A DNA stretch of 64,000 nucleotides from an uncultured Vibrio sp. (GTDB lineage Bacteria > Pseudomonadota > Gammaproteobacteria > Enterobacterales > Vibrionaceae): the NCBI RefSeq assembly GCF_963675395.1, contig NZ_OY776222.1, forward strand, positions 1,426,001 to 1,490,000, read 5' to 3'. Of this stretch, positions 37,536-46,774 are shown in pieces. The position numbers were made by a program, and so were the translations under genes. The notes under the pieces are model-generated. The model saw only the letters and a program-made list of their open reading frames with translations. It was not told where the DNA came from and did not search any database. Position 1 is the stretch's first letter, and every line of letters starts with the position of its first letter.

Positions 37536-38327
37536 ATGGAATTAGATATTTACGTTGTTGACGCATTCACAGATGCACAATTTAAAGGTAATTCGGCTGC
37601 AGTCGTTCCTGTCACTGAATGGTTAGAACCAGAGCTCATGCAAAACATCGCCGCAGAGAACAACCTCTCTGAAACGGCATTCATCAAACATATCAGCGAG
37701 AATCAATATGAGATCCGTTGGTTCTCTCCTCTTACAGAAATTGACTTCTGTGGTCATGCGACACTCGCTTCGTCCAAGGTTCTTTTTGACCATCTCAATG
37801 TTGAAAGCACTATTGAATTTCACACGTTAAAAGTAGGCAAGCTGAGTGTCGTTAAGAATGCTCAGAACAAGATTGAAATGACCTTCCCAATCAGACCGCC
37901 GCAACCAGTCAGTGTTATTCCAAAAGAACTTATTGAGGGGTTAAGTTGCAAAGTCGAACGAGTGTTACTCAGCCCACAAGCTTACTTTGTTGTCTTAGAG
38001 CACCAACAGGACGTGTTAGACGTTCAATACCAGTCAGAGCAACTCAAACAGCTTGCGCCTTATGACGTCGTCGTCACGGCAAATGGCTCTGACTATGATT
38101 TTGTCTCGCGCTACTTTTGGCCAGCAAACGGCGGTGATGAAGACCCGGTTACGGGTTCAATTCACGCAGGGCTCGCGCCATTTTGGGCAGAGGAGCTTGG
38201 TAAATCTTCGCTTGTCGCCTATCAAGCCTCTGCTCGAGGTGGCATATTACATTGTCAAGTGAGCGACGACAGCGTCAAAGTGTCTGGTGAAGGGGTGCTT
38301 TACCTGAAAGGGAAAATTTTCGTTTAA
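37536..38327 (+). CDS. PhzF family isomerase-like protein
   Basis: A 263-residue member of the diaminopimelate-epimerase fold family named after the phenazine isomerase PhzF. It carries the family motifs FKGNSAAVVP at the N terminus, DFCGHATLAS in the middle and DPVTGSIHAGLAPFW near residue 210. AAGAAGGGAAAATAA precedes the ATG. No phenazine genes are nearby, so it is probably a YddE-like stand-alone enzyme of unknown substrate. Confidence 0.92.
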   Translation: MELDIYVVDAFTDAQFKGNSAAVVPVTEWLEPELMQNIAAENNLSETAFIKHISENQYEIRWFSPLTEIDFCGHATLASSKVLFDHLNVESTIEFHTLKVGKLSVVKNAQNKIEMTFPIRPPQPVSVIPKELIEGLSCKVERVLLSPQAYFVVLEHQQDVLDVQYQSEQLKQLAPYDVVVTANGSDYDFVSRYFWPANGGDEDPVTGSIHAGLAPFWAEELGKSSLVAYQASARGGILHCQVSDDSVKVSGEGVLYLKGKIFV

Positions 38328-38688
38328 CTTCATTTCACTAATCATCCTAAACAAGCCCAATTACAGTTGGGCTTTGTTATTTTACCCCATCCTATCGACA
38401 GCATTTTAGTCACTGAATTGCTCACTCATCACACTAACTGCAGTTACGTGTGCATCATGAAGATGTACGAAACCTGATCTTGCTCTCGATTCTTCAAACG
38501 AACAACTCATCAAGGAAGTTTAGAGTCTAAGTCTCTCTATTTAAAAAGAATAGTTTCTGGATTACATGCTAAGCTGTAGTAAAGCTTGGTCATTGTTGGA
38601 ATGACAAGGTTTAACGATCAAAGTACAGCCAGTGACTTCAGCGTTTCAAGGCTACTTGTCTAAACGTCTTTCAGGGAAGCAACGCATT
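38328..38688. other. Intergenic region between the PhzF gene and the exporter operon
   Basis: 361 bases. It contains the phzF-like gene terminator (stem AAGCCCAA 38353-38360 with TTGGGCTT 38367-38374) and presumably the promoter of the exporter operon. Nothing else recognised. Confidence 0.5.
38353..38380 (+). terminator. Terminator of the PhzF-family gene
   Basis: An 8-bp stem AAGCCCAA/TTGGGCTT with a 6-base loop and T-rich tail. Confidence 0.82.
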
Positions 38689-39636
38689 ATGAAGCGAATC
38701 ATCTTTGGTACTTTACTTATTGCTCTACTGACTGCATGTTCAAAAGACAACACGCACCAAGCTCTCGGCACACTAGAGCGTGACCGCGTAACTTTTACTG
38801 CGACCTCAAATGAGATCATTCGTGCTCTCCCCGTTAGAGAGGGCAGCCAAGTCAGTAAAGGTGACGTTCTAGTACAGTTGGATACCAAGAATCAACAAGC
38901 TGTACTCGCCCATACTGTCGCAGAACAAGCCAAAGCCGAAGCTTATCTGTTGAAACTCACTAACGGCGAGCGACCAGAAGACATCGCTGCCGCCTCAGCA
39001 AAAGTAGCAAGAGCAGAAGCACAACTCACCGAAGCGCAAAAAAGCTACCAACGTAAAGCCGAACTGGTACGCAAAAAACTCATTAGCCAGTCCGAGAAAG
39101 ACTCCGCACTGGCGGCTCGGGATTCCGCTCGAGCTGAACTCAACTCCGCCAAAGAAGAATTCAGTAAACTCACTGCTGGATCTCGGCCTGAAGACATCGA
39201 ACAAGCTAAAGCGGCATTAATGGCCGCTAAAGCAGATGTAGCACTCCAAGAGCAAAAACTGGCAGAGCTGACCATTACCGCTACGCGTGACGGCACACTG
39301 GATAACCTACCCTACAACCTAGGAGAACGAGTGCCGTTGAATGGTATCGTTGCCGTAATACAAGCCAACAGAACCCCCTACGCACGAGTGTACGTGCCAG
39401 CCAAATTCCGTCTTAGTTTTGTTCCCGGCAAAACCGTTACGGTTAACGTCGACGGATTGGATAGTCCTTTGCAGGGAACCGTTCGTTGGGTGGCAACAGA
39501 GCCATCGTTTACGCCTTATTTCGCACTCACGGAAGAAGAACGTTCACGTCTGATGTATCTGGCTGAAGTCGACTTGCCTGACTCGGCAAAATCACTGCCT
39601 TCTGGTGTACCTGCTCAAGTTGATCTGGTGGAGTGA
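38689..39636 (+). CDS. HlyD-like membrane fusion lipoprotein of an ABC exporter
   Basis: Periplasmic adaptor that links the inner-membrane ABC transporter to an outer-membrane channel. The ATG at 38689 gives 315 residues starting with a lipoprotein signal whose lipobox is LLTAC. The open frame back to 38632 would bury the signal. Barrel-sandwich halves flank a long alpha-hairpin (about residues 75-190, rich in Ala, Glu, Lys and Gln), containing two NGERPEDIAAA / AGSRPEDIEQA repeats. A beta-barrel region follows. The arrangement resembles YbhG. First gene of a three-gene operon. Confidence 0.88.
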   Translation: MKRIIFGTLLIALLTACSKDNTHQALGTLERDRVTFTATSNEIIRALPVREGSQVSKGDVLVQLDTKNQQAVLAHTVAEQAKAEAYLLKLTNGERPEDIAAASAKVARAEAQLTEAQKSYQRKAELVRKKLISQSEKDSALAARDSARAELNSAKEEFSKLTAGSRPEDIEQAKAALMAAKADVALQEQKLAELTITATRDGTLDNLPYNLGERVPLNGIVAVIQANRTPYARVYVPAKFRLSFVPGKTVTVNVDGLDSPLQGTVRWVATEPSFTPYFALTEEERSRLMYLAEVDLPDSAKSLPSGVPAQVDLVE

Positions 39637-39640
39637 TATC

Positions 39641-40567
39641 ATGACGGAATACGCGATCCAGGCCGAGAATGTGGTCAAAAAATTCGGTAGTTTTACCGCA
39701 ATAAACCAAATCACATTAAAGGTTCCCAAAGGTTCTATCTATGGCTTTTTAGGCCCCAATGGCTGTGGCAAGTCGACCACTATTCGCGTGCTGACAGGCT
39801 TACTCAGCCCAACTGAAGGCAAGGTCGATGTTCTGGGATTGGAAATTCCTAAGCAGTCCGAAATGCTACGACTCAAGATCGGTTACATGACACAGAAGTT
39901 CTCACTTTATGACGATCTCTCTGTTCAAGAAAACCTTGAGTTTATTGGCCAAATTTTTGGTCTGAGTAGTAAAGCACTTAAAGCTCGGATAGAAGAACAA
40001 CTGAGAACCTATGGGTTAGATCAGCTACGAAAGCAACGAGTCAGCGGTATGAGTGGCGGTCAAAAACAACGCCTTTCGCTTGCTGCTGCAACCATGCATA
40101 ACCCCGAGCTTCTGTTTCTTGATGAACCAACCTCAGCCGTCGATCCTGAAAACCGACGTGACTTTTGGGAGCAGTTGTTTGACCTATGTGACAAAGGTAC
40201 AACCATTTTAGTCACCACACATTACATGGACGAAGCGGAACGTTGTCATCGCCTGGCCATCATGGAGTCTGGTGAAATTCGTGCAGATGGCGAGCCTGAA
40301 ACACTGATGGAAAACATGGGGGTGAATATTATCGAAGTCAAAGCCGGCAAACTACGTGAGTTAAAAGAAAAGCTCATTCAGCGTGAAGAGGTTCGCTCTG
40401 CTGCCCAGTTAGGTATTCGTCTGCGCATTCTGATCCACCAGCGTATTGAACACCCCATTAATTGGCTGAAACAGACGTTTCCAGAGCTGAAAAATGCCGA
40501 AATGAATCATGCGCGACCAAGTCTGGAAGATGTCTTCGTCACCGTGACAGGAAAGGGCCGTCAATGA
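39641..40567 (+). CDS. ABC exporter ATP-binding protein
   Basis: ATPase of an ABC-2 exporter. The ATG at 39641 gives 308 residues with GGTGGAG upstream; the frame is open back to 39605 within the previous gene. Walker A GPNGCGKST, the signature SGMSGGQKQRLSLA, Walker B LLFLDEPTSAVDP and the switch H in VTTHYMDEAERC are all present. The C-terminal extension (about 235-308) is typical of drug or lipid exporters. It starts 4 bases after the adaptor gene stop and overlaps the permease start. Confidence 0.93.
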   Translation: MTEYAIQAENVVKKFGSFTAINQITLKVPKGSIYGFLGPNGCGKSTTIRVLTGLLSPTEGKVDVLGLEIPKQSEMLRLKIGYMTQKFSLYDDLSVQENLEFIGQIFGLSSKALKARIEEQLRTYGLDQLRKQRVSGMSGGQKQRLSLAAATMHNPELLFLDEPTSAVDPENRRDFWEQLFDLCDKGTTILVTTHYMDEAERCHRLAIMESGEIRADGEPETLMENMGVNIIEVKAGKLRELKEKLIQREEVRSAAQLGIRLRILIHQRIEHPINWLKQTFPELKNAEMNHARPSLEDVFVTVTGKGRQ

Positions 40568-41664
40568 TCAAACCAATCGCCCGAATGAAAGCCGTAATGA
40601 TCAAGGAAATTCGTCAGCTTTCCAGAGACCGGATTACCTTTGGGATGGTGGTGATGATCCCGCTCATTCAGTTGTTGCTGTTCGGGTTCGCGATCAATAC
40701 GGACATACGTAATATTCCGGTTGGTGTCGTCGATCAAAGTAACAGTACCGCCGGGCGTATCATTACTCAATCAGTCGAAGTCACCCAGGTTGTCGATATC
40801 AAAGAAACCTATGCAACCGCCCAAGAAGCAGAGCAAGCCATTCAAGACGGTCTTGTGCGAGCCGTGCTTATTTTACCGAGCGACCTTACGCAACGAATGA
40901 TGCAAGGGCGCGAACTGGGACAATGGATAGTCGATGGCTCAGATACCATGATCAGCTCTGCAATCTTGTCAATGCAAACCATGCCTCTGACGGATTTTGA
41001 CTTCGAGATTCGATCCAGACCAAGCAAAACCTTTGAGGTTGCACTCTACTACAACCCAAGCCGACGTTCCGCTGTCAATATTGTTCCGGGTTTACTCGGC
41101 GTCATTCTCACCATGACGATGATCTTATTTACCAGTGCTGCCATTGTTCGGGAACGAGAGCGCGGGAATTTAGAGCTTCTTATCACCACTCCGATTCATT
41201 CTATTGAATTGATGATTGCGAAAATCGTTCCGTATATCTTCGTCGGCTTGATTCAAGTATTTATCATTTTAGGTCTTGGCCACTGGATTTTTGGCGTTCC
41301 GATTAACGGCGCTATCAGTCAAATGCTGTTGGGTACATTGCTCTTTATTGCAGCCAGCCTGACCTTGGGACTGATGATATCGACCATTGCGAAAACACAA
41401 CTTCAGGCAATGCAGATGACGGTGTTTATTCTGCTGCCGTCCATTTTGTTATCTGGATTTATGTTTCCCTATGAAGGAATGCCAGTGGAGGCGCAATGGA
41501 TATCTGAAGTACTCCCCGCGACCCACTTCATGCGGATGATTCGAGGAATTGTGTTACGTGGTGCGGACTTAGCCGATTTATGGCGAGATACGTTATGGCT
41601 ATTCGGATTTACGATCCTTGGCCTATTGGTCGCTTCCCTCAGGTTTAAGAAGTCGCTCGATTAA
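40564..41664 (+). CDS. ABC-2 type exporter permease
   Basis: Membrane subunit of the exporter. The ATG at 40564 overlaps the preceding TGA (ATGA). The 366-residue product has an N-terminal membrane segment, a large extracytoplasmic loop (about 45-175) and five further hydrophobic segments. The family motifs RERERGNLELLITTPI and ILLSGFMFPYEGMP are present. The set resembles YbhGFSR but has a single permease gene, so it probably acts as a homodimer. The substrate is unknown; drugs or envelope lipids are the usual cargo of this class. Confidence 0.92.
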   Translation: MIKPIARMKAVMIKEIRQLSRDRITFGMVVMIPLIQLLLFGFAINTDIRNIPVGVVDQSNSTAGRIITQSVEVTQVVDIKETYATAQEAEQAIQDGLVRAVLILPSDLTQRMMQGRELGQWIVDGSDTMISSAILSMQTMPLTDFDFEIRSRPSKTFEVALYYNPSRRSAVNIVPGLLGVILTMTMILFTSAAIVRERERGNLELLITTPIHSIELMIAKIVPYIFVGLIQVFIILGLGHWIFGVPINGAISQMLLGTLLFIAASLTLGLMISTIAKTQLQAMQMTVFILLPSILLSGFMFPYEGMPVEAQWISEVLPATHFMRMIRGIVLRGADLADLWRDTLWLFGFTILGLLVASLRFKKSLD

Positions 41665-41680
41665 CGCTGGATCAAGGTTA

Positions 41681-42052
41681 TTAATAGTACTCACCCATAG
41701 AGCAGTCACGTATGTAAGAAATCGTGTAGTTATTTAAAGAGTCTATCTTAAAATTAAACACCACTTCTTTGCAGACCATACCTTGACGGTCACTATACGT
41801 GATAAACCCTTCGCTGTAGGCTCGATTTCCATCGGAAGATTTAATCTGAGCAGCAAGCTCTAAGTAACCTTTGTGTGCGTCAACTCGGTTCATCACTTCG
41901 AACGCATCCAGCCATTCTTCTCGATTTGCCATCTTTAGCAACATTGATTCTGCCTGGGATTCCAATTGCTTTGGGTACACATAAAGTCGGTTATACCCAA
42001 AATACGCGCACATCAATAAAAAAACGACAGCCAATGAGGTGGTTCTTGTCAT
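41681..42052 (-). CDS. Hypothetical membrane-anchored protein, 123 residues
   Basis: One N-terminal hydrophobic segment (about residues 5-22, LAVVFLLMCAYFGYNRLYVYP) and a short extracytoplasmic domain. Two cysteines (MVCKEV and RDCSMG) might form a disulfide. The start ATG is preceded by AGAGGCACTTGC. It converges on the exporter operon. No family recognised. Confidence 0.65.
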   Translation of the reverse strand: MTRTTSLAVVFLLMCAYFGYNRLYVYPKQLESQAESMLLKMANREEWLDAFEVMNRVDAHKGYLELAAQIKSSDGNRAYSEGFITYSDRQGMVCKEVVFNFKIDSLNNYTISYIRDCSMGEYY

Positions 42053-42195
42053 GCAAGTGCCTCTTGTTGTTATAAAAACTCACGTTGTAAATTGAGTATA
42101 GGAACTCAGCAAATTTTAGGTTATAGAACTTGCCTGAATAACAGAGAACCGTCAGAAACAGTCAATTCTCTGACAATCTCGCTACCAGCAACATA

Positions 42196-42232
42196 ACAAA
42201 AAAGGCAGGAATCCGATTAAGATTCTCTGCCT
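42196..42232 (-). terminator. Rho-independent terminator of the formate dehydrogenase gene
   Basis: On the minus strand GGCAGAGAATC pairs with GATTCCTGCC (one bulge) and is followed by TTTTTT. Confidence 0.85.
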
Positions 42233-42278
42233 ATCGCGATCGTTAGACTCAATATCACGTCTGTTTGTTGGTGTCGTT

Positions 42279-45200
42279 TTATTCCGTTTGAACGTATTCC
42301 GTCGCCTCGCTGGATGTCTTAACAGATTCTACGCTCTCAACTTTGACCGCGGCAACCTTAAATTCAGGGATCTTGGCGTGAGGATCCGTTGCCGTGGTGG
42401 TTAACCGGTTGACTGGCGACTCCACGAAATGAAAAGGAATAAATACCACCCCTTTTTGCATTCTTTTCGTCACAAAGGCATCGATCTCAATATGGCCACG
42501 ACGCGTCGATATTTTCAGACGTTTACCGTTGCTGATCCCTAAAGCTTCAGCATCTTCGACGCTGATCATGGCTCTCGGTCCTGCCAGATTATCTAGTCCT
42601 TTTGTCTTACGCGTCATGGTCCCTGTGTGGAATTGCTCCAATACGCGTCCTGTTGTCAGTACCAACGGATATTCAGTATCCGGTAGCTCAGCAGCGTAAC
42701 GGAATGGGATGCCCACCATTTGCCCTTTACCACGCGTGAACTGGGTTTGGTGCATGATGCGCGTACCGTTCGGATTATTCTTGTTGCTCGGCCATTGAAC
42801 TCCATTGGGTGTGATCGCATCCCAACGTAGGCCCGCATACTGTGGCGTGACACGAGCAATTTCACTGGTGATCTCTGACACGCTGCGATAATGCCAGTCA
42901 CTGCCCATGGCATTCGCCAACTCTTGAATGATCCACCAGTCCTCTTTCGCTTCCCCCGGCGCTGTGACGACTGCATTCACCCGCTGAACACGACGCTCGG
43001 TATTAGTGAAGTGACCCGATTTTTCTGCAAACGAACAAGAAGGCAAAACCACATCGGCGTACTGAGCTGTTTCCGTCAAGAAGATATCCTGCACGACCAG
43101 GAAATCTAAAGCCTCCAAGCCTTCAATCACATGCGCTTGGTTTGGATCACTCAACACTGGGTTCTCCCCCATGATGTACATCCCCCGGACGTCCCGTTTG
43201 CATGCTGCATCGATGATTTCTGTCAGCGTTAATCCTTGCTCAACAGACAAATTCGGTGCATTCCACTCTATGGTAAACTTCTGCCGAACCATTGGGTTAT
43301 ACACTTTTTGATAACCCGGATAGCAGTTCGGCAACGCCCCCATGTCACAAGCCCCTTGCACGTTTGATTGGCCGCGTAGTGGATTGATACCACCGCCTTC
43401 GATACCAATGTTTCCGCACAGCAGTTGCAGGTTTGCTATAGAACGGACGTTGTCATGCCCGGTGGTATGCTGCGTAATTCCCATCGAATAGTACACAGCG
43501 GTACGCTTGGCTGTCCCGATCATACGCGCCATAGCGAAAATATCATCGGCTTTCACGCCCGTTACCAGCTCAACTTTGTCTAAGTTGTAAGCCGGTGACA
43601 TCACCTCTTGAAGCAAGGTATCAAAACCATCAACTCGCTCTTCAATGTACTCTTGATCAAACCAGCTGTTCTTAATGATTTGCTGCATCACACCATTAAG
43701 CAACATGACATCCGTCCCCGGACGATGCGCCAAATAAAGCTCAGCATGCTCAACGATATCGACACGTTTTGGATCCGCGACAACCAGACGGGCACCATGA
43801 TGACGGATGGCCTGTTTGATATGAGAGGCGATGATTGGATGCGCAGAAGTGGTGTCTGAACCGATAATAAAGATTACATCCGAGTGTTTGATACTCGGGA
43901 TATCATTGGTCATTGCACCACTGCCTAATGAGGCTTCTAACCCGGTGACGCTCGATGCATGACATAGCCTTGCACAGTGATCTACGTTATTGGTACCGAG
44001 TTCACGACGGATGAACTTCTGGAACGCGTAGTTATCTTCGTTGGTCGTTTTCGCTGAAGAAAAACCCGCCAGCGCATTGCTGCCAAAGTCTTGCTTAATC
44101 GTAGAAAGCTTGGATGCCACTAATTGAATCGCCTCCTCCCAACTTGCTGGTTGTAGCCAACCATCTTTGCGGATAAGTGGTGTCGTTAATCGTTCTTCGC
44201 TCGCAATAAAATCAAAACCAAAACGCCCTTTTACGCACAACATGCCTTGGTTCACTGGTGAGTCTGCACCTTTCACGTAGCGAATTTTATTCTCCGCTTC
44301 GTCAACAAACATGGTTAACTTACAACCGACCCCGCAGTAGGTACAGATAGTATCAACAGCCTTCAAATCCTCAGTTCGACCTTGCGATCGGTCACGGCTA
44401 TCGACCATGGCTCCCGTTGGACATGCTTGCACACAGGCACCACACTGCACACATTTAGAGTCACTCATCAACGTTAAACCGCCGTGCTTGCCTCCTTTGT
44501 TGTCTGAACGGAATCGAGGCCGATCATCTGGTCGCAGCGCCGGACGACCATGAGCATCACTCACAAAACCTAGTACCCCATGGACGGCTTGCTCTCGACA
44601 TGCCTGAATACACTGACCACAACTGATACAACGGTTAGCATCGAATTCAATGAACTCTGAACTGCGGTCAACTTCATATTTATGGCGAAGATCTTTTGCT
44701 CGTAGGTCGAGCCAACTTTGATGGTCCACCAAATCTGTTGCCTTGGCTTGTAACGTATCCTCAAATTTCTGCTCAGCTTGATATTCTGTAGAGTAATCAC
44801 GCAAAGCACAGTCAGTATTGGCCTGACAGCCACATTCAAGGCAACGCGCCGCTTCTTTCATTGCCTCTTCATTATCAAATCCGAGCTCGACTTCGGCAAA
44901 ACTCTGCTCACGCTGCTCGGGGGTTAACTCCGGCATGATCGTACGAGCAACTTTTTGGATGTTTTCAAAGTGAAGCGGATCAACTTGCGACAATTTTTGC
45001 TCTTTACGTGAGTTAAAAGCCGGCGTTGGCATATCCTCCATGTCTCCGTTTAGGAAAAGATCAATGGCTTTTGCGGCAACTCGCCCATCTCCAACCGCTT
45101 CTACCGCTGTCGCAGGGCCGCGGCGGAAATCACCAATGCTGAAAATATTCTCCGTCCCGGTATGCATGGTTTGTGCATCGGATTCTGAGGTGTTCCAACG

Positions 45201-46547
45201 AGTAAGCGGTATCTCTAACGAGTCATTTTCTAAGAAACTCAAATCAGGCTTCTGTGATACCGCGGCAATCACCGTATCGAATGCTTCAGTAAAGAGCTCC
45301 CCTGTCGGTTTCGGGCTGCGACGACCTGATGAATCCGGAGCACCAAGTGCCATCCGCTCTAACCGAACGGCATAAACGCGACCGTTGTCATCGGCTAAGT
45401 TTTCTGCAGGGTTGGTCAGAAAGTGGAACTTAACGCCTTCATGCTCAGCTTCAACAATTTCATAGTCTTCTGCTGGCATTTCATCTCGAGTTCGACGGTA
45501 AATCAACGTCGTATCAGCACCAGCTCGTCTTGCGGTTCGGGCACAATCGATCGCGGTGTTACCACCACCAATAACGGCTACTTTTTTGCCAGTGACATAG
45601 TTTCTTTCGGTTACGTAGTCTTTTAGATAATCGACGCCCAGATAACAGCCTTTTAAATCGCTACCCGGATAAGCCATCTCAACCGCTTTAGAAGCTCCGA
45701 CAGCCAGACAAACCGCGTCGTAATCTTTACTTAATTGTAAAAGCGTGAAATCCACGCCAAGCTTTTTATTGGTTTTGATATTCATGCCATTACGACACAT
45801 CAATTCGATTTCTTTATCCAGAATGTCTTTCGGTAAACGATATTCCGGTATGCCGTAGCGTAACCACCCACCTGCTTTCGGCATCGACTCAAAAACGGTA
45901 ACGTCATAACCCTCGTTAGAAAGGTAATAACCCGTAGTCAGCCCACCCGGACCACTTCCCACAACCGCTATTGTTAGGCTTTTAGTTGGCTTTTTGTTTG
46001 GCACATAGGCGTCATAAGAAGCTAAATCGGTATCGGCGGCGTGACGCTTAAGTTGGCGAATGGCAATAGGTTCATCGACTAACGAACGACGACATTCACT
46101 TTCACAAAATGCGGGGCACACACGCCCGATCGATAGCGGCATGGGCAGCGTTTTTTTGATCACTTCAATTGCTTTTTGGTGATCGTTTTGCGAAATATGG
46201 TAAAGGTAAGACTGAATATCGACCCCAGCGGGACAGGCCGTTTTACATGGAGCTTCGCAGTCAGCGTAATGATCGGTCATGATTCGGTTAAGTGCTTTTC
46301 TTCGATGCTCGCTGAGTGGCTCTGACTGTGTAACTACGTTAAGCCCGCGATAGACTTCCAGCTCACAAGCTCGCTTTGTCCCACCCCTCTCGATCTCAAC
46401 GACACACAAGTCACATGGAATTTTTTCATTACTCTTATTCATTCCGCAAAGTGACGGTATTTCCACCCCGCACACTTTTGCCGCTTCAAGAAGAGTAAGC
46501 CCTTCCTCTACGATTCGATACTTCCCGTCAATGACAATTTCAATCAT
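42279..46547 (-). CDS. Fused GltD-like flavoprotein / molybdopterin formate dehydrogenase
   Basis: A 1422-residue multi-domain oxidoreductase. In order: a NuoG-like 2Fe-2S domain (C34, C45, C48, C61); a linker with an N-terminal GltD-type Cys set (CEAPCKTACPAG); a FAD domain (VVGSGPGGLTTG, near 195); and an NAD(P) domain (VIGGGNTAID, near 335). Two 4Fe-4S clusters follow (CISCGQCIQAC and CVQCGACVQACP, near 645-715), then the molybdopterin catalytic subunit with CTYCGVGC and Cys862 in RLCHASS. Cys862 sits where FdhF carries selenocysteine, so it is the likely Mo ligand. The likely reaction is formate oxidation coupled to NAD(P), or the reverse; nucleotide choice is unproven. The flavocytochrome gene lies 227 bases upstream on the same strand. 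Confidence 0.88.
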   Translation of the reverse strand: MIEIVIDGKYRIVEEGLTLLEAAKVCGVEIPSLCGMNKSNEKIPCDLCVVEIERGGTKRACELEVYRGLNVVTQSEPLSEHRRKALNRIMTDHYADCEAPCKTACPAGVDIQSYLYHISQNDHQKAIEVIKKTLPMPLSIGRVCPAFCESECRRSLVDEPIAIRQLKRHAADTDLASYDAYVPNKKPTKSLTIAVVGSGPGGLTTGYYLSNEGYDVTVFESMPKAGGWLRYGIPEYRLPKDILDKEIELMCRNGMNIKTNKKLGVDFTLLQLSKDYDAVCLAVGASKAVEMAYPGSDLKGCYLGVDYLKDYVTERNYVTGKKVAVIGGGNTAIDCARTARRAGADTTLIYRRTRDEMPAEDYEIVEAEHEGVKFHFLTNPAENLADDNGRVYAVRLERMALGAPDSSGRRSPKPTGELFTEAFDTVIAAVSQKPDLSFLENDSLEIPLTRWNTSESDAQTMHTGTENIFSIGDFRRGPATAVEAVGDGRVAAKAIDLFLNGDMEDMPTPAFNSRKEQKLSQVDPLHFENIQKVARTIMPELTPEQREQSFAEVELGFDNEEAMKEAARCLECGCQANTDCALRDYSTEYQAEQKFEDTLQAKATDLVDHQSWLDLRAKDLRHKYEVDRSSEFIEFDANRCISCGQCIQACREQAVHGVLGFVSDAHGRPALRPDDRPRFRSDNKGGKHGGLTLMSDSKCVQCGACVQACPTGAMVDSRDRSQGRTEDLKAVDTICTYCGVGCKLTMFVDEAENKIRYVKGADSPVNQGMLCVKGRFGFDFIASEERLTTPLIRKDGWLQPASWEEAIQLVASKLSTIKQDFGSNALAGFSSAKTTNEDNYAFQKFIRRELGTNNVDHCARLCHASSVTGLEASLGSGAMTNDIPSIKHSDVIFIIGSDTTSAHPIIASHIKQAIRHHGARLVVADPKRVDIVEHAELYLAHRPGTDVMLLNGVMQQIIKNSWFDQEYIEERVDGFDTLLQEVMSPAYNLDKVELVTGVKADDIFAMARMIGTAKRTAVYYSMGITQHTTGHDNVRSIANLQLLCGNIGIEGGGINPLRGQSNVQGACDMGALPNCYPGYQKVYNPMVRQKFTIEWNAPNLSVEQGLTLTEIIDAACKRDVRGMYIMGENPVLSDPNQAHVIEGLEALDFLVVQDIFLTETAQYADVVLPSCSFAEKSGHFTNTERRVQRVNAVVTAPGEAKEDWWIIQELANAMGSDWHYRSVSEITSEIARVTPQYAGLRWDAITPNGVQWPSNKNNPNGTRIMHQTQFTRGKGQMVGIPFRYAAELPDTEYPLVLTTGRVLEQFHTGTMTRKTKGLDNLAGPRAMISVEDAEALGISNGKRLKISTRRGHIEIDAFVTKRMQKGVVFIPFHFVESPVNRLTTTATDPHAKIPEFKVAAVKVESVESVKTSSEATEYVQTE

Positions 46548-46774
46548 AAGCTACCTTGAGCAAGCATTTAACCCTTACATAAATTAAGGATAAATCCTGC
46601 AGCGGGAAGTTCATGTGACAAAATGCTCACTAACTACATTTTTATTGTCAAATATTAACTATTGACTTTACCCCATTGGTTCATCGAGACGGCTGAGTTT
46701 CCAAATCAGTCATGACCTGTTCCGGCTCACATCGGGTCATTAATCCAACATATCTTACATGTTGAATTGCATGA